Below, piece after piece: positions 1 to 9,384 of a DNA stretch of 64,000 bases (its first letter is position 1; the number at the start of each line of letters is the position of its first letter). The stretch is from Rhopalosiphum padi (Eukaryota > Arthropoda > Insecta > Hemiptera > Aphididae). Under the pieces are notes generated by a model, which was not told the DNA's origin, ran no database searches, and saw only the letters and a program-made list of their open reading frames with translations. The stretch spans positions 5,704,001-5,768,000 of the forward strand of contig NC_083599.1 of assembly GCF_020882245.1 (NCBI RefSeq), read 5' to 3'. Position numbers and translations under genes: made by a program.

Positions 1-154
1 TACCATCGTATATTTGTATGCTCACACGTGTATTTTAATAGGTGAGTGAAACGCTAACACGACAATAACGGTGTAAAAATATTAGCGTCACCAACGACGG
101 GTTAAATCCGCACTTGGATTATCCGCGAACGACGCATCGATAAATGTCAAAAGC
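1..154. other. unassigned left edge
   Basis: No gene or repeat is recognised here. The reading frame of the retrotransposon ORF1 that follows becomes recognisable only from about 155, so the truncated 5' end of that copy probably lies close to this point. Confidence 0.4.
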
Positions 155-577
155 ATTCGTCCAGCCTACGCGGGTACGCAAAGAGCCACGGTGAGGCTAA
201 GGAGCGCGGAAGCAATCAAACTCGCTAAGATGGGCCGCATTAGCATCGGATGGATTAAAGCAAGAGTGAGACTGAAAACCACTACCACAAGGTGTTTCCG
301 ATGCCTTGGATACGGGCACACCACACACACATGTAAGGGCCCGGATCGCTCAAAAGCCTGCAGCCTCTGCAATAGCGAAGGTCACAGAGCATCAGCCTGC
401 ACCTCGCTTCCAAATTGCGCAGCCTGTACGTACATCGGTGAACCAACTAATCACTACCCCGGTAGCAGTAAGTGCACCGCCCACCGCAAGGCATTGTCCA
501 AAAACAAGACGCCACCCATCGAGCTTAGGGAGTCAGGGATAGAAACTGGCGCCAAGATCATTCACCGTGATGCATAA
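155..577 (+). CDS. retrotransposon ORF1 (Gag-like), C-terminal part, copy 1
   Basis: This is the C-terminal part of an R1-clade ORF1 protein that coats element RNA. Three Cys/His knuckles are visible: CFRCLGYGHTTHTC, CSLCNSEGHRASAC, and a third of the form C-x2-C ending in SSKC. The stretch before them (RISIGWIKARVRL) corresponds to the NKIKIGWSVCKIKRL stretch of copy 5. The frame is open from about 155, with no start codon of its own, because the 5' part is lost. The stop is TAA at 575-577, eight bases inside the start of ORF2 (ATG at 570), so the two frames overlap. It is a remnant and unlikely to be expressed on its own. Confidence 0.8.
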   Translation: MRPAYAGTQRATVRLRSAEAIKLAKMGRISIGWIKARVRLKTTTTRCFRCLGYGHTTHTCKGPDRSKACSLCNSEGHRASACTSLPNCAACTYIGEPTNHYPGSSKCTAHRKALSKNKTPPIELRESGIETGAKIIHRDA

Positions 578-3506
578 ATTTCTGCAAATTAACTTAAACT
601 GCTGCAAGGCTGCCCACGCACTGGCGTTACAGCAGGCAGCGGAATCCAATGTTGACATCCTCATTGTCAGCGAACCTCCCCCTACGAGGATCAACACGTG
701 GTACTACGACTCGCTCGGCAAAGCAACCATAGCTTGCCCACGCGGCCTCACAGTGGACATCGTCGGGCCCACCGAGCCGGGATTTACATGGATTCAAACA
801 GGAAATCTCCGTATTTACTCGTGCTACTGGTCCCCCAGGCCAGACCCCAATATTGCACAATTCCGTGCATTTCTCAGCAATCTGGAGCACAGCGTCATAA
901 CGCACAACGGCGACTCGATCATCTGTGGTGACTTCAACGCCCACCACACCTCCTGGGGCTCTCGATCGAATAGTAGTAAAGGAGACGCTATCCTCGACTT
1001 GATTCAATCGTTAGGTCTGGTCATCTGCAACGTCAGTACGTCCCCGACTTTTGTACGTGGGTCAGGTTCCTCGGTAATAGATATTACCCTGGCTTCCCCC
1101 CGCGTTGCAGCAAACATTTCGAACTGGGCCGTCCTAGACACGATAACTCTGAGCGACCATTTTTACATACAGTTTACTCTACAAGACTTCCTAATTAGCC
1201 ACCCAACACGCGTGAGCAGACCGCCAAAGTTACACGCGCCAACCTTAAAGGCGCTCTTGTCAACCAACCGGCTGACTGTCGCAGAATGTGCCTCAGACAT
1301 AGACCAAATGGCAGACAACCTGTCCTCTGCGATATATGATGCGTGCAGTCTGCCCCCCTCGAACTCGGAGGGTAAAAGGAGGAGTGTTCATTGGTGGTCT
1401 CCCAGACTGGGCGAATTACGCAAAACGGCTAATCACCTCCGCCGCGTCTTTCAACTAAAGCGCCGCCGATTTGGCCCCGTAGCAAGCGCCGTAGAAGAAG
1501 CCGCCGCCAAATACGCAAAGTTGGCTCTTACTAAAGCAATAAAGCGCGCAAAGGACCAGGCCTGGAAGGACCTCTATGATGAAGTGGAGCGTGACCCTTG
1601 GGGGAAGCCGTACAAGATTGTGATGGGAAAAATGAAAATCAGATCCGAGATCCCTGGGCTGAACCTGCCCGGTAGGCTTCCAATGATCATCCGTGAGCTC
1701 TTCCCTCCCCACCCGGTGAAACAGCCCGCCTTATGGCCCACCCCGTCGTCTTCACCCGTACGCAAGGTGGACGTGGAGGAATTGAAGTCTGCCTGCAGTA
1801 AACTCAAAAGCGGTACCGCTCCCGGCCCTGACGGCATCACAAACGAAATTTTGAAGATCCTCATTTCCCAACAACCGGAGTCGTTTTTGGACATAGCGAA
1901 CGCATGTCTCTCCCAAGGGCGCTTCCCCTGAGCGTGGAAGAGAGCAAGACTTGTTCTTCTCAGAAAGGGAGACAAACCCTTGGACTCACCTTCTTCCTAC
2001 CGTCCTCTCTGTCTCCTGGACTCCGCGGGAAAACTTCTCGAAAAGATCGTTGACGGACGCATTAAAGAGGAACTTGCCGCCGGAAAGGATCTCGCCGACT
2101 GCCAATTCGGCTTCCGGAAGGGGCGTTCGACTATAGACGCAGTCGCAAAGCTGATGACCCGTGTCGACTCCTCGTCGGAGTTCTTACGTTCGATGTAAAA
2201 AACGCATTTAATTCGGCCTCCTGGGAGAAGATTCTAACCGCTGCAGCAGACAAGGTGATCTCTCCCCCCCTCCTAAAGTTCCTCAGCGACTACTTTAAAG
2301 ATCGGACACTACTCTCTACGGTCAGTTACCAACAAACCGTCACGCCAGTTACCAGTGGTGTCCCGCAGGGTTCGGTCCTTGGGCCGACCCTGTGGAACGT
2401 CATGTACGACGACTTACTGCATGAGCCGCTTCCAATGGGTGTAGAATTTTTGGCCTACGCAGATGACGTCGCACTCGTTGCCAGGGGAAGGGACATTTGT
2501 GCGCTAGAGCGGCAACTGACTGCCGGCGCGCTAGCGTGGTCGTCAAATGGATCAGACGCAAAGACTGGAGCTCGCAATACACAAATCTGAATCAATGGTT
2601 ATCACCAACACCAGGACGTACAACAACATGCGCGTTTTCATCGTAGGGATCGAGATCAAAACTGTTCCGAGTCTGAAATACCTAGGTATCCACCTGGACC
2701 CTAAGTTAAACTTCACCACTCATGCCATGCACGTAACGGCAAAGGCCGCAAAAGTTTCGTCCAACCTGGCGAGAATTCTCCCCAACATCAGCAATGCCAA
2801 ACCGCGGAAGCGCAGGTTACTATCAGGAGTCGTCCACTCGATCCTCCTATACGGCGCTCCAATTTGGGCAGGAAGAATGTCACCGGTCGGCATCAAAGAA
2901 ATGGCCAAGTGCCAGCGGAGAATCGCCCTACGAGTGGCCTCCGCTTATTGCTCAGTCTCGGCTGATGCAGTCCTCGTCATCGCTAACATCCCTCCGATCG
3001 ACCTCCTCGCTAAAGAACGCCAAGAATCGTTCAGCCAAAAACATTTGAACGATCGGTGCGATGCTGGTCGCACTGACATTATGAATTTGTGGCAAGCCCG
3101 GTGGGAGGCCTCCTCCAAGGGCATGTGGACTTTCCAGCTAATCCCAGACCTAAGGCCCTGGTCTCGGAGGACATTCGGAGAAACTAATTTTCATTTAACC
3201 CAGGCCCTGTCTGGACACGGCTGCTTCTCCAGTTACCTGCACAGCATCGGCAAACTGTTATCACCGGCCTGCTGGTACTGTAACGCCCCTACAGACGATG
3301 CCCATCATACGTTATTTATATGTGACGCTTGGCACAGTCGCCGATCAAGACTGAACATAATTCTGGGACGCGACATCAGTCCACTGACCCTCGTAACTAT
3401 GATGCTCCAATCGAGGGAAAACTGGAATATTGTGAGCCAATTCATTGTGGAAGTACTAAAATCGAAGGAGTCTGAAGAGAGACGCCGTCAAACTCAACCT
3501 CCTTGA
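570..3506 (+). pseudogene. retrotransposon ORF2 (endonuclease-reverse transcriptase), copy 1, broken
   Basis: This is the polyprotein that nicks the target and reverse-transcribes the element RNA. Endonuclease motifs in order: QINLNCC, SEP, YSCYWSP, GDFNAHH (about 930), SVIDIT and LSDHF. Reverse transcriptase motifs: APGPDGI (about 1815), SSYRPLC (about 1995), FGFRKGRST (about 2108), GVPQGSVLGP (about 2358) and the catalytic YADD (about 2456). A C-terminal CxxC...H...C finger lies near 3280 (CWYC). The frame is broken by TGA at 1929-1931, probably a CGA to TGA change before AWKRARLV, by a frameshift between about 2160 and 2183, and by another near 2540. The protein would be just under 1,000 residues, normal for R1-type ORF2, so this is a full-length but dead copy. 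Confidence 0.9.
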
Positions 3507-3729
3507 AGTATCACACTAGTTAAGATACATAATATGTGGGCGGAAGGCCAACCCAAGGGGGTTAGAGGCCCCTTGTTTTATTGTATTTAATAATTTGTAA
3601 CTAACTTGTTAAAATGTACTGTGCCAATGTTTTATTTAAATAAACGATGAGCGATGAGGGGTGAAATGACTAACGTCGGTACCACCCTCATCCTCGATTC
3701 AAAACGTAAAAAAAAAAAATAAATAAAAA
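3507..3729 (+). other. 3' UTR and poly(A) tail of copy 1, with conserved hairpin
   Basis: The 3' UTR contains a stem at 3653-3663 (GATGAGGGGTG) pairing with 3683-3692 (CACCCTCATC), with one bulged G. It sits just upstream of the poly(A) tract. The same hairpin is present in copy 5 with a compensating base-pair change. R1-type reverse transcriptases recognise their 3' UTR, so this is a plausible recognition structure. Confidence 0.7.
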
Positions 3730-3748
3730 GGTTAGGTTAGGTTAGGTT
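3730..3748 (+). repeat. telomeric repeat tract (GGTTA)n between copies 1 and 2
   Basis: Nineteen bases of perfect GGTTA repeat (equal to TTAGG) lie between the poly(A) of copy 1 and the 5' UTR of copy 2. This is the head-to-tail arrangement expected when telomere-specific retrotransposons insert into a TTAGG array. Confidence 0.95.
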
Positions 3749-4033
3749 CCCTCTCGACGAGACCCACCTCGCCGTGGTGGGGGGGCTCACGGGCCATTAA
3801 TTTGGTCCGTGCCAAGAGGTCTCCACCCTGCGCCGTCTGACCTTCACTGGTTGGTACCGGCAGGTATTGTCCACCTGCTAGCACCAGCAAACGGACACGG
3901 AAGGAAACCGCAAACCAACATCGGGGGACCGATCGACCCCCGGTGTCCCGGAAGACCAGGTGAAACGGACGGAACAAGGACAGACGACGCGAGGCTGGCG
4001 TCGTCAGTGTAAGCCTAGCCATAAAAAGTAAAA
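3749..4033 (+). promoter_or_regulatory. 5' UTR of copy 2 with two hairpins, probable internal promoter region
   Basis: Two stems are visible. GGGGG at 3923-3927 pairs with CCCCC at 3937-3941 around the loop ACCGATCGA. GACGACG at 3983-3989 pairs with CGTCGTC at 3999-4005. Both recur in the 5' UTR of copy 6, the second with a covarying base pair. Non-LTR elements carry their promoter inside the 5' UTR, so promoter activity is inferred from position only. Confidence 0.5.
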
Positions 4034-5614
4034 ATGGAATCAAAACTACAATATGACGAGTCTCGTCCTAATGCCACCCTACCTGGGGTGGTTGGACACC
4101 AGGGGACGGCGGCTGGGAGTGGTTCGACCCAGAAGTCGATATCATCAACCACGGATAATGCGCAACTGCCTAAGGAAATAGGAAATACCGGAGAATTAAG
4201 GACACAATCACAAGGACCAACAGCAGCTGGGAGTCTTGAGAAGAAGTTGAAAGCCTCCTCAAGCTCAAGCCATCATGAAGAAGTCTCTATGGAAGAGGCT
4301 AATGCCCGCTTCCTCAAACACCTTCAACAAGTATATAGCTTGTCGAAGGGGCTGGAAGAAGAAGTGACTGCTGCCCCAAACACGAAGAGGGAAATTAAGG
4401 CGCTCATTACACAGCTGTCGAACGGCGTCAAGGGGCTCATACAATGGGGAAGACTTACCGGCAAAGTTTGCGCCAGTACCTCTAGCAGGGGTATCCAAAC
4501 AGATCCGGATACAACGAAGAAGAAGAATGCAGAGAAGAGGACGACAGAGGTCCAGACAAGCCCCCACAAAGAAAATGTGGACGGCGCAATGCTGGCTTCG
4601 GAGAACACCATCCTTTCACCAGATCGCTCCCGATTCGAACTACCTGCAGCTATCGAGGGACTCCGCCAGATGGTAATATCTCAGGGGGAAGTTATTGCAA
4701 AGCTGGTCGAAAAGGTGGAGAATATACAGGTGAAACCAGTCAAACCGCAACAACGGCGACAGCAAAAAACGCCCCCTAGACAAAACGCGCAGCTCGAGGA
4801 GGAACAGCAACCACTGCGATCAGACTCCCAAGATCAATCCTTAAGTGGCACCGCCGGAAAATGGGAAACGGTCTCGCGAAGGAGAAGGAAAAAAGAGCCA
4901 CACACTCGGATTAGACCTGACGCTGTCATAGTAAAGACAGACAACATATCGTATGCGGACATGCTGAAAAAAATAAGAACAAGCCGTGATATGGAAGGAG
5001 TAGGCGGCACTATACACTCAATCACCAAGACAAAAGATGGCAACCTCAGATTAGTGTTGAACCGTGAAGCAGCCGAAATCGAAAACCTACAGATAGCTAT
5101 AAAAGCCGCTATCGGAAATGAAGCCACCTGCACTAGACTAACTGACAGGGCAACAGTCGAAATTCGAGACGCAGATGAAGAGGCAACAAACGAGGAAATC
5201 TTACAAGCGCTGGAAGCTCATACCAAGGGGCAAGGAACCGCCAGAATAATCATCAAGAGAAGGATTAATCGTGGTACTCAAATTATCTCCGCCTCAGTGC
5301 CTATGGCTGCGATGAGTACACTTCTGAAAACCCGACTGAGAATTGGATTCGTAAACTGCAGGGTCAAGCGTATGACTGACGTTCTGAAGTGCTTCCGTTG
5401 CCAAGGATTCGGCCACACAAGGCGGACCTGCACAAACGATGAGCGATCTGACCTTTGTTGGAAGTGTGGTGAGGAAGGGCACAAGAGCGCAGACTGTGTC
5501 GGGAATGCCAATTGTCTCCTCTGCAAGGAGGAAGAATCAAGTGACCACCGACTAGGCAGCCACAAATGCCACGTGTTCAAACGTGCACTTGAGGCAGCAA
5601 AACAAAGTAAATGA
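4034..5614 (+). CDS. retrotransposon ORF1 (Gag-like), complete, copy 2
   Basis: A 526-residue ORF1 protein beginning at ATG 4034, thirty bases after the 5' UTR hairpin. The N-terminal half is polar and probably disordered or coiled (Glu/Lys/Gln rich). A central SYADMLKKI stretch resembles the SYAEMIRTV stretch in copy 5. Three Cys/His knuckles end the protein: CFRCQGFGHTRRTC from residue 453, CWKCGEEGHKSADC from 475, and a longer third starting CLLC at 494. R1-clade Gag proteins use these knuckles to bind nucleic acid and form the RNP. The TGA stop overlaps the ORF2 ATG as ATGA (5611-5614), which suggests termination-coupled reinitiation. No stop or frameshift is seen. Whether it is expressed is unknown, because the element lacks the rest of ORF2. 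Confidence 0.85.
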   Translation: MESKLQYDESRPNATLPGVVGHQGTAAGSGSTQKSISSTTDNAQLPKEIGNTGELRTQSQGPTAAGSLEKKLKASSSSSHHEEVSMEEANARFLKHLQQVYSLSKGLEEEVTAAPNTKREIKALITQLSNGVKGLIQWGRLTGKVCASTSSRGIQTDPDTTKKKNAEKRTTEVQTSPHKENVDGAMLASENTILSPDRSRFELPAAIEGLRQMVISQGEVIAKLVEKVENIQVKPVKPQQRRQQKTPPRQNAQLEEEQQPLRSDSQDQSLSGTAGKWETVSRRRRKKEPHTRIRPDAVIVKTDNISYADMLKKIRTSRDMEGVGGTIHSITKTKDGNLRLVLNREAAEIENLQIAIKAAIGNEATCTRLTDRATVEIRDADEEATNEEILQALEAHTKGQGTARIIIKRRINRGTQIISASVPMAAMSTLLKTRLRIGFVNCRVKRMTDVLKCFRCQGFGHTRRTCTNDERSDLCWKCGEEGHKSADCVGNANCLLCKEEESSDHRLGSHKCHVFKRALEAAKQSK

Positions 5615-7163
5615 CAACTCTACTTCAGATAAATCTGAACTGCTGTAAAGCAGCTCAGGCACTTCTACATCAGGTAGGCATTGAAGAGGCAGCTGACTTC
5701 ATATTTATCACCGAACCCCACCACATAGAGACTTCGAACTGGTACAGCGACTGCTCACACAAGGCAGCGATAATAAACGCCAAACACACAAGCATCGATC
5801 AAATAGGGGCGAAGGAGCAGGGATTTTGCTGGATACGGACCGGAGGCGTCTGACTGTATTCTTGCTACTGGTCTCCTAACTCGACCCTTCTTGAATACAT
5901 GGACTTCATAACTAGACTCGAATCAAGTATTAGATTAGATAACTCCCAAGTCCTGGTAACGGGTGACTTCAATGCTCATCACACAGATTGGGGCAGCAGC
6001 TCTAACAACAAGAGAGGCGAAGCTCTGTCAGACTCTATTAGCGCGTTAAGACTAATAATATACAACTCAGGCAACACTCCCACATTCTGAAACCGAAACG
6101 GATCGTCGATAATAGACCTTACGATCGCCTCCCCAGCTCTGGCCAACAAAATCGCCAAATGGGAAGTTCTGAACACGATCTCGCTAAGCGATCATCGATA
6201 TATCAGGTACATAATCCGAAATCAAACACCAGTCACCCCAAAGGATCCTCCACAATGGAATTCCCGCAAAGTAGTCACCAAGAAGCTTGAAGCGATCCTC
6301 AGAGAAGCGACACCGGACTTGGATGTGACCGGCTGTGATGCAGACGAGTGTGCAAGACTTCTCACATCCAGTATCCAGAATACCTGCAAGGCCATAACTC
6401 CACTACCTAGTGGCAGCCATCGAAAATCTGTATACTGGTGGTCCCCTGAAATTGGCTCACTTCGTAAGACAGCAAACCACCTGCGCCGTGTATTTCAACG
6501 CAAGAAAAAAAGATTGGGACCTCATTCTTGCACCGAAGTGGAAGCAAAAGCAAAGGAGGCGAAACGAATGCTGGTTGGGCAATCCAGGCAGCGAAGGACG
6601 AAAAGTGGCGCAGGTTATGTGACCAAGTAGAACATAACCCATGGGGCATGCCCTACAAACTGGTAATGGGGAAATTATCAAAACCTTCGCCGATTCCCGG
6701 GATCAACATACCGGGCAGAGTTGAGACCATAGTCCGTAAACTGTTCCCGATGCACCAAAAAAGACCCAAGGACGAATGGTCAGCTAGCTGCAATCAGGAT
6801 GCGATCAACGCGGCCATACAACTTGACGAAATAAAATCAGCAGCACGCTTGCTCAGGAGTAACACTGCCCCGGGCCCAGATGGCATCACCAATGACGTGC
6901 TAAAATGTTACACTCGATGCAAACCAGACTTCCTATTAAAAGTATACAACAAGTGTCTCTCGGAGGGCATATTCCCTGTCACATGGAAATCTGCTAGGCT
7001 GGTTCTCCTTAAAAAAGGCGACAAACCACCAGACCAACCGTCCTCATATAGGCCACTGTGCATTCTCGACTGCCCTGGAAAACTGTTGGATAAAGTTATA
7101 GACAACCGTCTTAGAACCTACCTCGAGTCGAACAATGGTCTGGACGAAAGGCAGTTTGGCAGA
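5611..7163 (+). pseudogene. retrotransposon ORF2, copy 2, stops plus 3' truncation
   Basis: The endonuclease domain begins with LQINLNCC. It contains YSCYWSP and GDFNAHHTDWGS (about 5960), then SSIIDLT and LSDHRYIR. The reverse transcriptase begins with TAPGPDGI (about 6865) and continues through SARLVLL and SSYRPLC to a QFG motif. Damage: TGA at 5851-5853 before LYSCYW and TGA at 6088-6090 inside the TF-RNGSS stretch, a frameshift between about 6528 and 6620, and loss of everything after about 7163, including the catalytic YADD. It cannot make an active enzyme. Confidence 0.85.
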
Positions 7164-7166
7164 AGG

Positions 7167-7504
7167 CCACAGCGACTGTCCCAATCTCTGTCAGCAAAAC
7201 CCTGACCACCGTTCGTGGCGGCTGGACACAGTGCCGGGTGCGGCCGCGCAGACCTGAACCGGCGAGGTGCTACAAGTGCCACGGGTTCGGCCACTTGACG
7301 CGCCAGTGCACAGGCCCAGACCTCTCGACTGCCTGCAGGAGATGCGGAGTCTCCGGACACACGCAGGCCATCTGCGAACTCTCCGACCACTGCGTCGCTT
7401 ACGATCGCATGAAGGCTCCTCGCGTTCCCCACAAGCCCGGTTCAGGGGCCTCTGCCGCCCGGCGGTCAGCCATAGCAGCTACGAACCCAAGTAACCGAAA
7501 ATGA
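7167..7504 (+). pseudogene. retrotransposon ORF1 tail, copy 3
   Basis: This is the C-terminal end of a Gag-like protein. It has CYKCHGFGHLTRQC and CRRCGVSGHTQAIC knuckles, followed by a degenerate third (C at the CVAYD stretch, where CxxC is expected). It ends with TGA at 7502-7504, overlapping the ORF2 ATG as ATGA, the same arrangement as in copies 2 and 5. The start is missing because of the junction with copy 2. Confidence 0.75.
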
Positions 7505-9384
7505 TACACGTCTTACAGATAAATCTCCAACGAAGTGCCACAGCCCAGAGTCTACTGCAACAAACAGCGGCAGAAAGAAGAGTACACGTTCTGGCGGTCT
7601 CCGAACCGAACTGGCTCCTTGCCAACGACGACCGGTGGGTTTGTAGCAATGATGGCACCTGCGCCGTCGCTCTGACCGCTGCGGCCGATTTCGTCCCGGA
7701 CACCAGCGGCACAGGGCGAGGTTTTGCTTGGATACAGGAACAAGGCTTACGTGTCTACAGTTGCTACAACTCACGAAACGATACCGCCGACAACTTCGCC
7801 ACCTTCCTTGACGACATCCACCGATCCGCTCTGGAATGTGACGCCCAAACTCACCTTTTGATCTGCGGCGACTTCAAATCCTGGTCTCACGAGTGGGGAT
7901 CGGCGCGCAACGACCAGAGAGATGACCAGCTGTCCGATCTGACAGCCAGTCTGAACCTGAGCACGGAAAACACCGGCACCACAGCCACCTACCGACGCAT
8001 TATCGCAGAGTCCGTGATCGACGTGACTTTCTCCGAGAACAGGCAGGAGACAAGTCCACTGGTGGTCAAAGGACCTGGCTGCACTTCGCCAATCGACGAT
8101 CGAGCTACGCAGAGCGCTCCAAAGGTCCGCTCGGAGGCACGGTCACCCATACCGCACAGACGCTCCCCGCGCGGCCTACACCGCAAAGAGAAAAGAGCTA
8201 CGCAACGCCATCCGCGACGCGCAGGCCAAAAGCTGGTCCGAGCTGTGCGCGGCCGTCGACTCCGACCCCTGGGGTCTGCCTTACAAAGTGGTGACCAAGC
8301 ACATAGGCCGTCGACGACCGGGAGTGGAAGCACGCGGCAGAGAGATGGAAATAGCTGACCACCTGTTTCCAAACCCTCCACCTACCAACGGCACTGATCC
8401 CTCTGTTGATAGATAACGACGACAACGACCATCGCTTACCTCCCGAGTTCACGCTTTCCGAACTCGCAGAGGCTTGCAGGAGACTCCCTTCCGGTAAGGC
8501 AACCGGCCCGGACGGAATTCCAAACGAGTTGGTCCACAAAGTATTTAACATCAGCCCCCGCGCACTCCTCGACGCTTTCAACGCCTGTCTGACGAACACC
8601 ACCTTTCCCAGACGATGGAAACTGGCGAGACTGGTGCTATTGCACAAAGGTCCAGGTAAACCACTAGCCGAACCGTCGAGCTACAGGCCTCTGTGCATGC
8701 TAGACTCCTCCGGTAAGCTGCTAGAAAGACTGCTGCTGTCCAGGCTCGAAGAGCATCTCGACCGCACTGGCCGCCGATCTCCGAACCAGTACGGATTTCG
8801 ACGAGGCAGATCCACCGAAGATGCGATAGGTCGACTTTTGGAAGCCGCACACGGAGCAGCAATCGGCGCCGTACAACATCGCGACATATGCGTCGCCATA
8901 TCGCTCGACGTCCGAAATGCGTTCAACACAGCGCCATGGCCTCTCATAAACTCCGCCCTTCGGGATAAAAAAGTTCCCCATTACTTGATCGGCATGATCA
9001 GGTCCTACCTTCAAAATCGTTCCATCCAGGTCGGTGAGAATCTTTTACGGCGGAACATGACTTGCGGCGTTCCACAGGGCTCCGTACTAGGACCGGCCCT
9101 CTGGAACATATTCTACGACCATCTCCTCGACCTGGAAATGCCACCCATGGTGCAACTCGTCGCATTTGCCGACGACGTCTGTGTCCTGGGCATTGCAAGA
9201 ACCGGTTAGGCAGCCACCGCCCTCCTGAACCCTGCTCTTGACACCGTGTCCGCATGGATGCGACAAAACGGTCTACATCTCGCACCTCAAAAATCGGAAG
9301 CAGTAGTTCTCACGATGAAAAACAATTTCACCACTCCAGAACTCGTAGTCGACGGCTACGCCATACCGGTCGGTCGTTACATGA

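Larger units (their letters stand above)
155..3729 (+). mobile_element. SART-like (R1 clade) non-LTR retrotransposon, copy 1, 5'-truncated
   Basis: This copy holds the end of ORF1 with zinc knuckles, an ORF2 with APE-type endonuclease and reverse transcriptase, a 3' UTR and a poly(A) tail. The tail is joined directly to GGTTA repeats at 3730. The poly(A)-GGTTA junction, together with the GGTT-5' UTR junction of copy 2, places the insertion point between T and A of TTAGG. From memory this matches the SART group rather than TRAS. The 5' UTR and most of ORF1 are missing. Copy 5 (about 41118-44387) belongs to the same family: its 3' UTR and proteins are clearly similar. Confidence 0.88.
3749..7163 (+). 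mobile_element. SART-like retrotransposon, copy 2, 5' end intact, 3' end lost
   Basis: It starts exactly after GGTT of the telomeric tract and has a 5' UTR of about 285 bases, an apparently intact ORF1 and the first half of ORF2. It is cut within the reverse transcriptase just after a QFG motif near 7155. From there the sequence continues into ORF1 of a different family (copy 3). Its 5' UTR is clearly related to the fragment present in every unit of the array at 12601-39407. Confidence 0.88.

Noticed and set aside
1..190. Possible 5' UTR of copy 1
   Set aside because: It does not resemble the 5' UTRs of copies 2 or 6, and the ORF1 frame begins without a start, so copy 1 is 5'-truncated.
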